DNA from: Nonomuraea gerenzanensis
GTDB taxonomy: Bacteria; Actinomycetota; Actinomycetes; Streptosporangiales; Streptosporangiaceae
Assembly (NCBI RefSeq): GCF_020215645.1
Contig: NZ_CP084058.1
Coordinates: 10,044,001-10,108,000, forward strand
Reading direction: 5' to 3'
Length of the DNA: 64,000 nucleotides
The notes beneath the pieces were generated by a model. It had not been told where the DNA came from. It did no database searches and saw only the letters and a program-made list of their open reading frames with translations. The translations under genes and the position numbers were made by a program. Shown piece by piece: positions 40,566 to 49,534 of this stretch (the stretch's first letter is position 1; each line of letters opens with the position of its first letter).

Positions 40566-41222
40566 ATGCGGGTGCTGGTGGTGGAGGACGAGCCGATGCT
40601 CGCCGACGCGATTGCCGAGTGGCTGCGTGAGGAGACGCACGCGGTCGATCTGGCACACGACGGCGAGGCGGCGCTGGAGCGGATCGCGGTCAACGACTAC
40701 GACGTGGTCGTGCTGGACCGGGACCTGCCGCGGGTGCACGGCGACGAGGTGTGCCGGGAGCTGGTGGCCTCCGAGTGCGAGGCGCGGGTGCTGATGCTCA
40801 CCGCCGCCGCCCAGCTCGACGACCGGGTGACCGGCCTGTCCATGGGCGCCGACGACTACCTGACCAAGCCGTTCGCCTTCCCCGAGCTGGCCGCCAGGGT
40901 GCTGGCGCTGGGGCGGCGCTCGCGGCCCGCCGCGCCGCCCGTGCTGCGCCGGGCCGGGATCACGCTCGACCCCGCGCGGCGGGAGGTGTTCAGAAACGGG
41001 CGGTTCGTCCCGCTGTCGAAGAAGGAGTTCGCCGTCCTGGCCGAGCTGCTGCGGGCGGGCGGCAACGTCGTCTCCGCCGAGCAGCTCCTGGAGAAGGCGT
41101 GGGACGAGAACGCCGACCCGTTCACCGGCGCGGTCCGCCTCACCATTCTCAAGCTGCGCCGCAAGCTCGCCGACCCGCCGGTCGTGGAGACCGTGGCGGG
41201 AGTGGGGTACCGGATCGCATGA
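40566..41222 (+). CDS. OmpR/PhoB-family response regulator
   Basis: The 218-residue protein has a receiver domain with the acidic pair near residues 7-8 (VEDEPM), phospho-acceptor D51 (VLDRDLPRVHG) and K101 (DDYLTKPFAF). The winged helix covers about 125-218 (VPLSKKEFAVLAELLRAGG and VRLTILKLRRKLADPP). It shares a 4-bp ATGA overlap with the kinase gene. Its divergent position suggests it controls the efflux operon. Confidence 0.92.
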   Translation: MRVLVVEDEPMLADAIAEWLREETHAVDLAHDGEAALERIAVNDYDVVVLDRDLPRVHGDEVCRELVASECEARVLMLTAAAQLDDRVTGLSMGADDYLTKPFAFPELAARVLALGRRSRPAAPPVLRRAGITLDPARREVFRNGRFVPLSKKEFAVLAELLRAGGNVVSAEQLLEKAWDENADPFTGAVRLTILKLRRKLADPPVVETVAGVGYRIA

Positions 41223-42451
41223 AGGCGGTCCCGCGAGCGCTGCGCGGCCTGCTGCGGCCCACGCTGCGGATGCGGCTCACGCTGGTGTACGGTGCCGTGT
41301 TCATGCTGGCCGGGCTGGTGCTGCTCGGGGTCACGTACGTGCTGTTCAACCAGCAGCTCGTCCAGACCTTCGACGACCGGTACGCCGCCCCCGCCGAGCC
41401 CGGCCGCCACAAGCAGTTCTTCATCAAGCAGGACGACGTCCTGCTCACCGGCGACGCCGCGATCGAGTGGCTGTGGCGGCAGCAGCAGGAGCTGCGCGAC
41501 CTCGCCGTCACCTCGCTGCTCACCCAGGGCGCGATCGCGCTCGTCGTGGTCGGCGGCGCGGCCGTGGGGCTGGGCTGGTGGGTGGCCGGCCGGGTGCTGG
41601 CGCCGCTGCACCTGGTCACCGCCACCGCCCGCAAGATCGCCGCCGCGCCCATGGCCGAGCGCGGCCTGCACGAGCGCATCGCGCTGGACGGGCCGGACGA
41701 CGAGGTCAAGGACCTGGCCGACACGTTCGACACCATGGTGGAGCGGCTCGACCACTCCTTCGACGGGCAGCGCCGGTTCGTCGCCAACGCCTCCCACGAG
41801 CTGCGCACCCCGCTGACGCTCAACCGGGCGCTGGTCGAGCTGGCCATGCACCGGCGTACGGCCTCCGACGACGTCAAGGAGCTGGGCGAGAGCCTGCTGG
41901 AGATCAACGCCCGCCACGAACGCCTCATCGGCGGCCTGCTCCTGCTCGCCAGGTCCGAGCAGGAGATCGCCGACCGCTCGCCCGTGGACCTGGCCGACAT
42001 CGTCACCCACGTGGCCGCCCAGAGCGCCGACCAGGCCGCCGACGCCAAGGTCACCGTGTACGAGGCCGTCGCCCCCGCCCCGACCACCGGCGACGCGCTG
42101 CTGCTCGAACGGCTGGTGCACAACCTGGTGGAGAACGGCATCCGCTACAACCTCGACGACGGCACCGGCTGGGTGCGGATCGTCAGCCGTACCGTGTCGG
42201 GGGACAGGGTCGAGGTGGAGGTCGGCAACACCGGCCCGGCCGTGCCGCCGTACGACGTGCCGCTGCTGTTCAAGCCGTTCCACCGGCAGGCGGGCGAGCG
42301 CGCCGTGACCGGCACCAGCGCCGGGCTGGGATTGTCGATCGTGCGGTCGGTGGCGATCGCCCACGGCGGCGACGTGCGGGCGCGCCCCAGGGAGGGCGGC
42401 GGCCTCATCGTGGCCGTGGCGCTGCCGCGCGCTACCGGCCGCTCCTGGTGA
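41219..42451 (+). CDS. EnvZ-type sensor histidine kinase
   Basis: The 410-residue kinase has two membrane helices (about 20-42 and 98-122) around a short extracellular loop of about 55 residues, a HAMP domain (about 123-180, RVLAPLHLVTATARKIA), phospho-acceptor His193 in NASHELRTPL, and a HATPase_c domain (LVHNLVENGIRYN, GTSAGLGLSIV). The small sensor loop suggests it may detect signals in the membrane or via the adjacent lipoprotein. Its 3' end overlaps the convergent YciI-like gene by 20 bp. Confidence 0.9.
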   Translation: MKAVPRALRGLLRPTLRMRLTLVYGAVFMLAGLVLLGVTYVLFNQQLVQTFDDRYAAPAEPGRHKQFFIKQDDVLLTGDAAIEWLWRQQQELRDLAVTSLLTQGAIALVVVGGAAVGLGWWVAGRVLAPLHLVTATARKIAAAPMAERGLHERIALDGPDDEVKDLADTFDTMVERLDHSFDGQRRFVANASHELRTPLTLNRALVELAMHRRTASDDVKELGESLLEINARHERLIGGLLLLARSEQEIADRSPVDLADIVTHVAAQSADQAADAKVTVYEAVAPAPTTGDALLLERLVHNLVENGIRYNLDDGTGWVRIVSRTVSGDRVEVEVGNTGPAVPPYDVPLLFKPFHRQAGERAVTGTSAGLGLSIVRSVAIAHGGDVRARPREGGGLIVAVALPRATGRSW

Positions 42452-42734
42452 GCAGCTCGCGCAGGTCCTCGTGCAGGCGCCCGGGGTCCACGGTGACGAT
42501 CTCGTACGCCGCCACGCCCGCGACCGCGAACGGATCCTCGGCCGCCACCCGCTCCACCCGCTCCCTCGGCCCGGTCGCCAGGATGACGCCGCCCAGCTCG
42601 TCGGGGACGGTCTGACCCGACAGCAGGAACGTGCCGTCGGCGTGGTGCCGCTCCAGGTAGGCCACGTGCCCTGGCACGTGCGGGGTCACCTCGCCGGCGG
42701 GGGCGGTGTAGCGGACGAGGAGCACGTGGAGCAT
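42432..42734 (-). CDS. YciI-like protein
   Basis: The 100-residue protein has the YCII-related ferredoxin-like fold: LHVLLVRYTAPAG, HVPGHVAYLERHHADGTFLL with the family's H and D, GGVILATG and DPFAVAGVAAYEIVTVDPGR. Members are small dimeric enzymes or domains of uncertain function, some dehalogenase-like. A TATATA element sits about 20 bases upstream of the start. Confidence 0.85.
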   Translation of the reverse strand: MLHVLLVRYTAPAGEVTPHVPGHVAYLERHHADGTFLLSGQTVPDELGGVILATGPRERVERVAAEDPFAVAGVAAYEIVTVDPGRLHEDLRELLTRSGR

Positions 42735-42941
42735 GGCGGCATTCTTCCTTATATAGAGGTACGTTCCCCGCCCGCCGGAGGATTTCCGGAAGTCACTTCT
42801 CCCATGGCGCACGCCGAACCGCTCCGGGAGGAGCCTCACGGTGCGGATCTGCGACTTCGACGACGGCTGGTGAGCGGACGGGCCGCGTACGGGCGCGACC
42901 TCGCGGGTACTCCTCCGATCACCTGACAGGAAGGACCCAGC

Positions 42942-43358
42942 ATGGAACTCCCCCGCTTCCACCTCGCCGTCCCCGTGGACGACCTGGACGCCGCCCGCCA
43001 CTTCTACGGCGAGCTGATCGGCTGCGCCCAGGGCCGCAGCTCCGACCGCTGGATCGACTGGAACCTGCACGGCCACCAGTTCGTCACCCACCTGGCCCCC
43101 GCGCGCACCGAGCGGGTGCACAACCCGGTGGACGGCCACGACGTGCCGGTCCCGCACTTCGGGCTGATCCTCACCGTCCCGGAGTTCCACAAGCTGGCCG
43201 ACCGGTTCAGGGAGGCTGACACGGCGTTCGTCATCGAGCCGTACCTGCGTTTCGAGGGGCTGCCCGGCGAGCAGTGGACGATGTTCCTGCTGGATCCGGC
43301 GGGCAACGCGCTGGAGTTCAAGGCGTTCGCGGACGACTCGCAGGTGTTCGCCGTCTAG
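42942..43358 (+). CDS. VOC-family dioxygenase/glyoxalase-like protein
   Basis: The 138-residue protein shows [17 protein letters not shown] at the start, HGHQFVTHL in the middle and the closing [15 protein letters not shown], typical of VOC-superfamily proteins annotated as bleomycin-resistance or extradiol-dioxygenase-like. Possible metal ligands are H7, H near 70 (VPHFGLIL) and E near 127. A GGAAGGA site precedes ATG 42942. The 207-bp upstream gap shows no additional gene. Confidence 0.82.
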   Translation: MELPRFHLAVPVDDLDAARHFYGELIGCAQGRSSDRWIDWNLHGHQFVTHLAPARTERVHNPVDGHDVPVPHFGLILTVPEFHKLADRFREADTAFVIEPYLRFEGLPGEQWTMFLLDPAGNALEFKAFADDSQVFAV

Positions 43359-43368
43359 GGGTCCCGCG

Positions 43369-44220
43369 TCATTCGGAGAACGACTCCAAGGCGAGCAGTT
43401 CCGCCAGGCTGGTGGCCGGATGGCCGGTGAGCGAGGGAATGTCGTCGGTGACCCTTTCAAGCTCTCCTGCCGCGATCGCCAGGTACGTCGTCACCCACGC
43501 CTCCACCTGCCACCCGGGCGCGCCGTAGATCTCGCGGGACGCGTACGCCTCCGGCACCGTCTCGGCGTGGTAGGTGATCTCCCGCCCCGTCGCCGCGCCG
43601 ATCACGGCGGCGACCTCGTCCAGCGTCAGCGCCTGCGGCCCGGTCAGCTCGTACGTGGCCCCCTCGTGCTCCTTGGGCCCCAGCAGCACGTTGGCCGCGG
43701 CCTCGGCGATGTCGTCCTGGGTCACGGCCGCCACCCGCCCCCGCCCGGCCGGCCCTCTGATCACGCCGTCGCTGCCCGCCATGCCGGGCAGGAAGTCGGC
43801 GTACAGGTTGTCGCGCAGGAAGGTGAAGGTGAGGCCGCTGTCGCGGATGTGCTGCTCGGTGGCCCAGTGGTCGCGTGCCAGCGTGAACGTCGCCTCGGGG
43901 GCCGCGCCGTAGAACGAGATGTACACCAGGTGGGAGACGCGGGCGTCGCGGGCGGCGTCCACGAACGTGCGGTGCTGGTCGAGGCGGTCGGCGCTCTCCG
44001 ACGCGGACACGAACAACACGGTGGAGGCGCCGTCGAGCGCCTGCCGCATGGCCGCGCGATCACCGTACGCGGCGTCCACCGCCGTGGCCCGGTCGAGGCG
44101 CGGGGCGCGGTCGGCGGCGTGCCGGGAGACGAGCCGCTGCTCGGCACCGGCGGCGGCGAGCAGTGTGGCGACCCGGCCGCCCAGGCGCCCCGTGGCCCCG
44201 GTGGTGACGATGAACGACAT
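43369..44220 (-). CDS. NmrA-type NAD(P)-binding protein (QorB-like)
   Basis: The 283-residue protein starts with a Rossmann motif (VTTGATGRLGGRVATLLAAAG) and follows the NmrA/quinone-oxidoreductase-2 pattern: HLVYISFYGAAPEATFTLAR, FTFLRDNLYADFLPGMAG, AAVTQDDIAEAAANVL and YELTGPQALTLDEVAAVIG. Such proteins reduce quinones or sense NADP redox state. No regulator gene is adjacent. Confidence 0.85.
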   Translation of the reverse strand: MSFIVTTGATGRLGGRVATLLAAAGAEQRLVSRHAADRAPRLDRATAVDAAYGDRAAMRQALDGASTVLFVSASESADRLDQHRTFVDAARDARVSHLVYISFYGAAPEATFTLARDHWATEQHIRDSGLTFTFLRDNLYADFLPGMAGSDGVIRGPAGRGRVAAVTQDDIAEAAANVLLGPKEHEGATYELTGPQALTLDEVAAVIGAATGREITYHAETVPEAYASREIYGAPGWQVEAWVTTYLAIAAGELERVTDDIPSLTGHPATSLAELLALESFSE

Positions 44221-44276
44221 ACCGGCACCCTAGCCGGAGCACCACGCGAAGCCCCCGAATGCCACGCAGAGCGTCC

Positions 44277-44918
44277 CTACGGCCCGAAGGCCGCGCGAGT
44301 CCAGCGGTACTGGGCGTCCAGCAGCTCGCCCAGCAGGTCGTACAACGTGCCCTCCGGATACTCGCCCACCCGCTCCGGCTGGGTGTGCGCGCCCGCCGGC
44401 CCGCGCTCGGCCAGCAGGATCACCCGGGCGTCGGCCCGGTCCACCCCCAGCCCGACCAGCGCCTCGCGCGCACCCGCGCACGCCTCCGCGTCGCCGTCGC
44501 GGTAGTAGCCCTCCACGAGGTTCTGCCACAGGGCGCGGGCGGGCGGGCTGTGCTCGGGGCTGAAGGCCCGCCCGGGGAAGACGACCACCATGGCGTCCAC
44601 CCGCATCACGGCCGCGCTGCGCCGGTGGCCGTCGTCGAACGCCCCCTCCGGAGGCACGGGCTGGGCCCGGAAGGACTCGGTGAGCAGCCGGAGCACCGAG
44701 CCGAGGTCGTACTCCGCCGTCCGCGGGTCCATCTCGTACTCGATGAACCCGGCCAGGGGGAACGGCGGGTCGGGCAGGGTGTTGTACCCGAGGAAGAGCC
44801 TGGCCCCCCGGAGCGTCTCGCCGGGGTCGAGCGGTGCCGTCAGCGCTCCGTGCGCCACCCGGCCCAGCGCGCCACACCCGTGATCGGGCAGGCCTTCAGC
44901 CGACCGAAACATACTCAT
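44277..44918 (-). CDS. Hypothetical protein, 213 residues
   Basis: The soluble protein has no signal peptide or membrane helix. It shows an ordered pattern with conserved-looking blocks (LFLGYNTLPDPPFPLAGFIEYEM, MRVDAMVVVFPGRAFSPEH, LWQNLVEGYYRDGDAEAC), but I do not recognise a family. Codon position GC bias supports it as real. ATG 44918 is the likely start (TTG 44924 and ATG 44912 are alternatives) with no ribosome site, so it may be leaderless. Confidence 0.55.
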   Translation of the reverse strand: MSMFRSAEGLPDHGCGALGRVAHGALTAPLDPGETLRGARLFLGYNTLPDPPFPLAGFIEYEMDPRTAEYDLGSVLRLLTESFRAQPVPPEGAFDDGHRRSAAVMRVDAMVVVFPGRAFSPEHSPPARALWQNLVEGYYRDGDAEACAGAREALVGLGVDRADARVILLAERGPAGAHTQPERVGEYPEGTLYDLLGELLDAQYRWTRAAFGP

Positions 44919-45001
44919 GAGCAAATTGTGGCAGCCGCATTACTCTTCGTATAGATCCGAACAGGCACTCTTTGGCTGCTCACGGGGGCGGCGCAGGCGG
45001 G

Positions 45002-45409
45002 TCACGAGCCCGCGATCACCGCCACCGCCTCCACCTCCACGAGCTGGTCGGTGTACCCCAGCACGGTGACGCCGAGCAGCGTGCTCGGGACGTCGTGCTC
45101 CCCCATGTACTCCCGGTACACCTCCCACGCCTGCACCAGGTCGGCCTGCCGGGTGGCGGCCACGTACACGGTGGTCTTGACGACGTCGGTCAGCGACGCC
45201 CCCGCGCTGTCGAGCGCCGTGACGAGGTTGCGCATCACCTGGTGGGCCTGCCCGGCGTAGTCGCCGGCGGCCACCGTCTTGCCGTCGGCGTCGAGGGGGC
45301 AGGCGCCCGCCACCCAGATCGAGCGCACGGGGGCGTCCACGGTGGCGGCGTAGGCGTACTCGACCTGCGCGAGCTGGTCGTTGCGGATGAGTCGAACTCC
45401 TGATGTCAT
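45002..45409 (-). CDS. RidA/YjgF-family protein
   Basis: The 135-residue protein has the RidA fold: SIWVAGACPLDADG, GQAHQVMRNLVTALDSAG, VVKTTVYVA and VTVLGYTDQLVEVEAVAV. RidA proper hydrolyses enamine/imine products of PLP enzymes and has a key Arg near residue 105 (in R-P-A-R); here that region reads STLLGVT, so it belongs to another Rid subgroup with different activity. ATG 45409 follows GGAAGAA. Confidence 0.82.
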   Translation of the reverse strand: MTSGVRLIRNDQLAQVEYAYAATVDAPVRSIWVAGACPLDADGKTVAAGDYAGQAHQVMRNLVTALDSAGASLTDVVKTTVYVAATRQADLVQAWEVYREYMGEHDVPSTLLGVTVLGYTDQLVEVEAVAVIAGS

Positions 45410-45517
45410 GGCTGTTCTTCCTATCATTCGGCAAGCTGGGAATCTTCCGGATTTTTCGCCTCTGCCACCGGCGCCGATACCATCCTTCGTGCACCGTCAG
45501 CTCAAGGGAGAGTCGCC

Positions 45518-46306
45518 GTGCGTGTCCATCTGGCCGTCTTAGCCGCCGCCACGCTGCTCCCCTGGGCTGCCTTACCCGCCACGGCGGCTGCCGCCGCCAC
45601 GGTGGTCTACGAGTGCACCACCGCCGCCACGAACGAGCGGCAGGAGATCAGCCTCGACGTGGAGCTGACCGTGCCCGCCCAGGCCACCGTGAACCAGCAG
45701 CTGACGATCGGCTGGAGCGGCGTGTTCGTCACGGGCAAGGAGCTGGTGGCCCCCGCCACGGGCATGGAGGGCGAGCTCAACATGTACGTGTACGCCGGCA
45801 TCAGCGGCATCGAGAGCTTCACCTCGGCCACCGGCGTCGCCGAGCTCGGCACGGTCATCCCCGGCGAGCCCGTCGCGATCCCCGCCACGGCGTCGATGAC
45901 GACCACCCCGCGCAACTCCGGCACCGGCACGGTGCACGCGGGCGCGATCAACTTCGGCGTGACCCCGCAGGACGTGCTCGTCGAGTGCGAGGTGAAGGAC
46001 AAGGGCGCGCTGACGGAGTACCCGATCACCGTCACCGGCGGCGCGAACGACCCCACCCCCGACCCCACGGACACCGGCACCCCTGCGGCCGACGACGACG
46101 GCACGGGCCAGGACCCGGACGGCGCCGGCGGCGAGCCGGACACCACCACCACGACCACCCCCACCGACACCCCGTCCGGCGGCGTGGACACCGGCGCCGG
46201 CGGGATGGCGGGCCCCGACGGACGGGCGCTGATGCTGGCCGGGCTCGTCATCATGCTGGCGGCGCTGACCGGCCTGCGCCTCCGCAGACCGCGCAGCCGC
46301 GCGTAG
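45518..46306 (+). CDS. Secreted, C-terminally anchored surface protein (DUF6801-like)
   Basis: The 262-residue protein has a signal peptide (to about residue 27), a beta-rich domain of about 150 residues (VVYECTTAATNERQEISLDV, SFTSATGVAELGTVIPGEPV), a 50-residue Asp/Thr/Pro-rich stalk and a C-terminal membrane helix (ALMLAGLVIMLAALTGLRL) with a basic tail. The domain resembles DUF6801 proteins of actinomycetes, though I hold this loosely. GTG 45518 has AAGGGAGAG five bases upstream. There is no sortase motif. Confidence 0.7.
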   Translation: MRVHLAVLAAATLLPWAALPATAAAAATVVYECTTAATNERQEISLDVELTVPAQATVNQQLTIGWSGVFVTGKELVAPATGMEGELNMYVYAGISGIESFTSATGVAELGTVIPGEPVAIPATASMTTTPRNSGTGTVHAGAINFGVTPQDVLVECEVKDKGALTEYPITVTGGANDPTPDPTDTGTPAADDDGTGQDPDGAGGEPDTTTTTTPTDTPSGGVDTGAGGMAGPDGRALMLAGLVIMLAALTGLRLRRPRSRA

Positions 46307-46336
46307 GACCGACCGCCCTGCCTCTCCTGGAGGTTC

Positions 46337-46955
46337 GGTCGAACCATTCCGCCTCCCCACCCACCAAGACCATCGTGTACGTCGCCGAGACCGGCGACGA
46401 CGACGCGGCCGGAACGATGAAAGCCCCGTTCGCCACGATCGAACGTGCCCGCGACGCCCTCTCCGGCCGGACGGGCGCCAGCAACCCCGGCCTCGTCTAC
46501 ATCCGGGAAGGCGTGTACCAGACGTCCAAGACGATCGAGATCACCGGCGAGGCCCAGTCGCACGTCACCTACACCGCCTACCCGGGCGAACAGGTCGAGC
46601 CGGCCGGCGTCACCATCCTGGCACCGGACCGCTTCCGCAGGCTGAGCGACGTCCCGGCGGGCGAGGCCAAGTGGTCGTCGAAGTCCCGCGTCCCGGCCGC
46701 CGCCGCGCCCCACGTCTTCGTCTCGACTTGGGCGCGGAGGGCATCCCCGCCGGAACGCTCGACAAGAACGGCCTCAACTGGAAGCCGCAGCCCTACGCCC
46801 CCGCGCTGATCACCGCCACGTCGCCTTCGACTCCGGCGACCGGAGAGTTCGACGCGCGGGCCACGCCGCCGAACGGGGCGGAGGGCTTCGGGCGCGCGTG
46901 GGTGCAGGAGTGGAACAGGAGCTTCACGCGGGAGGGCATCGGCCCTCGGAAGTGA
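46337..46955 (+). pseudogene. Truncated, frameshifted right-handed beta-helix protein
   Basis: The first part (from about 46337 to 46722) encodes the usual N-terminus of surface beta-helix proteins (TIVYVAETGDDDAAGTMKAP, FATIERARDALSG, GLVYIREGVYQTSKTIEI) without a start codon or signal peptide. After HVFV at about 46722 the sense moves to another frame (DLGAEGIPAGTLDKNGLNW) and ends at 46955. One missing G near 46722 would restore continuity (GTC-GTC-GAC). The catalytic repeat region expected downstream is absent, so it is broken at both ends. Confidence 0.6.
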
Positions 46956-47013
46956 GACGCGATCGGCAGGGTGCGGCTTCATCGGGCGAGCCGCACTCTC
47001 CTCACGAACGACG

Positions 47014-47040
47014 ACGGGCACCCTCGCCGAGGATGCCCGT
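47014..47040. terminator. Hairpin terminator after tRNA-Lys
   Basis: ACGGGCA and TGCCCGT enclose an inner CCTC/GAGG pairing with one mismatch and a three-base loop. It begins 10 bp beyond the tRNA 3' end on the minus strand and likely ends its transcript. Confidence 0.7.
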
Positions 47041-47050
47041 TTCGTGAAGT

Positions 47051-47123
47051 GCGCCGCCAGGGACTCGAACCCCGGACCCGCTGATTAAGAGTCAGCTGCT
47101 CTGACCAACTGAGCTAGCGGCGC
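47051..47123 (-). tRNA. tRNA-Lys (anticodon CUU)
   Basis: The 73-nt minus-strand sequence folds as a standard cloverleaf: acceptor GCGCCGC/GCGGCGC fully paired, D-arm GCTC...GAGC, anticodon stem GCTGA/TCAGC with loop CTCTTAA (anticodon CTT), and T-arm CGGGG-TTCGAGT-CCCTG. The CCA end is not encoded. Confidence 0.97.
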
Positions 47124-47249
47124 GCCGACAGAGAGGAATATACCGGTGATCCGCATCCTGGTCGAATCGGTATCCGCGGCACATCACCGGCTAGAATAAA
47201 GTTCGGCTCAGGCTTACAGGCTCAACGGCCCCGGCAGACAGGATCATGC

Positions 47250-48089
47250 ATGTTCGACTCGCCCGCCGACGTGACGGAGCGGCTCGCCGCCGTGGACTAC
47301 CTCTCCGACGACGCCATCTCCACCTCGGTGTTCCTGGCCGCGGCGCTGGGCAAGCCGCTGCTGGTCGAAGGACCGGCGGGAGTCGGGAAGACGCAGCTCG
47401 CCAAGGCGGTGGCGCTGACGACCGGCGCCGAGCTGGTCAGGCTGCAGTGTTACGAGGGGCTCGACGAGGCCAGGGCCCTGTACGAGTGGAACTACAAGAA
47501 GCAGCTGCTGCGGATCCAGGCCACCAGTGCCGACGACGACATCTTCAGCGAGGAGTTCCTGCTGGAGCGGCCGCTGCTCAAGGCCATCAGGTCCGACCGG
47601 CCGACCGTGCTGCTGATCGACGAGACCGACAAGGCCGACGTCGAGGTGGAGGGGCTGCTGCTGGAGCTGCTGTCCGACTTTCAGGTGACGATCCCCGAGC
47701 TGGGCACGATCGCGGCCACGCGCAGGCCGTACGTGGTGCTGACCTCCAACGCGACCCGCGAGCTGTCGGAGGCGCTCAAGCGGCGCTGCCTCTACCTGCA
47801 CATCGAGTACCCCACCCCGGAGCGCGAGCGGGACATCGTGCTGGCGCAGGTGCCCGGCATCCGGGCCGAGCTGGCCGAGCAGCTCGCCAGGACGGTGGCG
47901 ACGATGCGGGCGCTGGAGCTGAAGAAGGCGCCGTCCGTGGCCGAGACCGTCGACTGGGCCAACACGCTGCTGGCGCTGGGGCGCGACGAGCTGGACGAGG
48001 CGACCGTGGCCGGGACGCTCGGGGTGGTGCTCAAGCACGCCTCCGATCACGAGCGGGCGGTCAAGGAGCTGGGGCTGCCCGATGCCTGA
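47250..48089 (+). CDS. MoxR-family AAA+ ATPase
   Basis: The 279-residue ATPase has Walker A GPAGVGKT with K47, Walker B LLIDETDKAD (D124), a sensor 1 segment (VVLTSNATRELSEALKRRC) and the MoxR-type lid domain. MoxR proteins act with von Willebrand A partners as chaperone-like complexes that insert cofactors or mature enzymes. The VWA gene follows with an 8-bp overlap. The upstream 126-bp gap includes a long-range inverted repeat (CCGGTGAT/ATCACCGG) of unclear role. Confidence 0.92.
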   Translation: MFDSPADVTERLAAVDYLSDDAISTSVFLAAALGKPLLVEGPAGVGKTQLAKAVALTTGAELVRLQCYEGLDEARALYEWNYKKQLLRIQATSADDDIFSEEFLLERPLLKAIRSDRPTVLLIDETDKADVEVEGLLLELLSDFQVTIPELGTIAATRRPYVVLTSNATRELSEALKRRCLYLHIEYPTPERERDIVLAQVPGIRAELAEQLARTVATMRALELKKAPSVAETVDWANTLLALGRDELDEATVAGTLGVVLKHASDHERAVKELGLPDA

Positions 48090-49530
48090 GCAGGCGCTCC
48101 CCGCGCCGGTCGCCCCCGGGTCCGGGCCAGCGTCGTCCGCGCCGGTCGCCGCAGAGCCGGGGCCGGCGTCCCTCGTCGATCGGCATGTCGGGTTCGTGCA
48201 CGCGTTGCGGGCGGCCGGGGTGCCGGTGTCGGTGGCCGAGGGGCTGGACGCGGCCAACGCGATGCGGGTGATCGAGCTGGTCGACCGGGAGTCGCTGCGG
48301 GCCGCGTACGCGGCGACGCTGGTGAAGAAGCCGGCCTACCGGCCGGGCTTCGACGTGCTGTTCGACCTGTGGTTCCCGGCCTCGACCACCGGCCTGTCCG
48401 CCGTACGCACTCATAGCGACATAAATCCGGAAACGGCGGACATCAAGGAGCTGCGCGCCCACCTCGCCGGCCTGCTGACGAACTCGACCGACCAGGAGCT
48501 GCGCGAGTTCGCCCAGGCCATGGTGGAGCGGTTCGGCAGGCAGGAGGCGTCGGGTCCCGGGCGGCAGAACTGGTTCTCCTACAGCGTCATGCGCGCCCTG
48601 TCCCCCGAGACGCTGATGGCCGGCATCCTGCGCAACGTCCTGCAGGGCCGCGAGCGCGGCGGGCTGGCGGAGAAGACCGTGCGCCAGCAGGTCACCACGG
48701 GGCTCAGGCGCTTCGAGGAGGCCGTGGCCACCGACGTGCGCCGGCGCATCGCCGAGGAGGCGGGCATCGAGCGGATCGCCCGCTCGGCCGTGCGCCCGCC
48801 GCTCGACCAGGTCGACTTCCTGCGCATCACCAAGGCCGACCTGGCCAGGCTGCGCAGGGAGGTGCACCCGCTGGCCAGGCGGCTGGCCGCGCGCCTGACG
48901 ATCAAGCATCGCAAGGGCAGGCGCGGCCGGCTCGACTTCCGCCGGACGGTGCGGGCCTCGCTGCAGAGCGGCGGCGTGCCGCTGACCACCCACTTCAAGC
49001 CGCCCCGCCCGCACAAGCCCGAGCTGGTCATCCTCTGTGACACCAGCGACTCGGTGTCCTCGTTCGCGCACTTCACGCTCCTGCTGACGTACGCGTTGCG
49101 CGAGCAGTTCACGAAGGTGCGGGCGTTCGGGTTCGTGGACACGGTGGACGAGATCACCCGGTTCTTCCTGCCCGGCTCCGACGTGGTCGAGGCCATGACC
49201 AGGCTGGCGAACGAGGCCGACATGGTGCGCTTCGGTCGGACGAACTACGGGCACAGCCTGGAACGCTTCGCCGAGCGGTACGCCGACGCGCTCGGCCCGA
49301 AGACGTCCCTGCTGATCCTGGGCGACGCCCGGTCCAACTACCAGCCGCCCGCCCTGGACGTGCTCAAGTCGCTGGTGTCGCGGACCCGCTCCGCCTACTG
49401 GCTCAACCCCGAGCCGAGGCAGCAGTGGGACACCGGTGACTCGGTCGCCGGCGAGTACGGCACGGTCGTCCCCATGTGGGAGTGCCGCAACGTCGCCCAG
49501 CTCACCGCGTTCATCGAGACGCTGGCCTGA
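48082..49530 (+). CDS. VWA-domain protein (CoxE-like), MoxR partner
   Basis: The 482-residue protein has a helical N-terminal part after a low-complexity Ala/Pro start and a CoxE/VWA domain at about 310-480. The MIDAS motif is D320-T-S322-D-S324, with DTVDEITRFF and RTNYGHSLERF contributing the other metal-site residues. Together with the MoxR ATPase it resembles CoxD/CoxE, but no CO dehydrogenase genes are near. GTG/ATG choice at 48082 is supported by coupling to the upstream stop. Confidence 0.88.
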   Translation: MPEQALPAPVAPGSGPASSAPVAAEPGPASLVDRHVGFVHALRAAGVPVSVAEGLDAANAMRVIELVDRESLRAAYAATLVKKPAYRPGFDVLFDLWFPASTTGLSAVRTHSDINPETADIKELRAHLAGLLTNSTDQELREFAQAMVERFGRQEASGPGRQNWFSYSVMRALSPETLMAGILRNVLQGRERGGLAEKTVRQQVTTGLRRFEEAVATDVRRRIAEEAGIERIARSAVRPPLDQVDFLRITKADLARLRREVHPLARRLAARLTIKHRKGRRGRLDFRRTVRASLQSGGVPLTTHFKPPRPHKPELVILCDTSDSVSSFAHFTLLLTYALREQFTKVRAFGFVDTVDEITRFFLPGSDVVEAMTRLANEADMVRFGRTNYGHSLERFAERYADALGPKTSLLILGDARSNYQPPALDVLKSLVSRTRSAYWLNPEPRQQWDTGDSVAGEYGTVVPMWECRNVAQLTAFIETLA

Positions 49531-49534
49531 CCTC

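Noticed and set aside
42735..42941. Short frame in the gap before the VOC gene at 42942
   Set aside because: The translation is arginine-rich and without motif or ribosome site; third-position bias is that of noncoding DNA.
46337..47123. Integrated element at tRNA-Lys
   Set aside because: No integrase, no duplication of the tRNA 3' end and no change in gene character beyond one pseudogene were seen.
47246..48271. Alternative overlapping frame across the MoxR gene
   Set aside because: The MoxR frame at 47250 carries all AAA+ motifs; the overlapping frame is a composition artefact.
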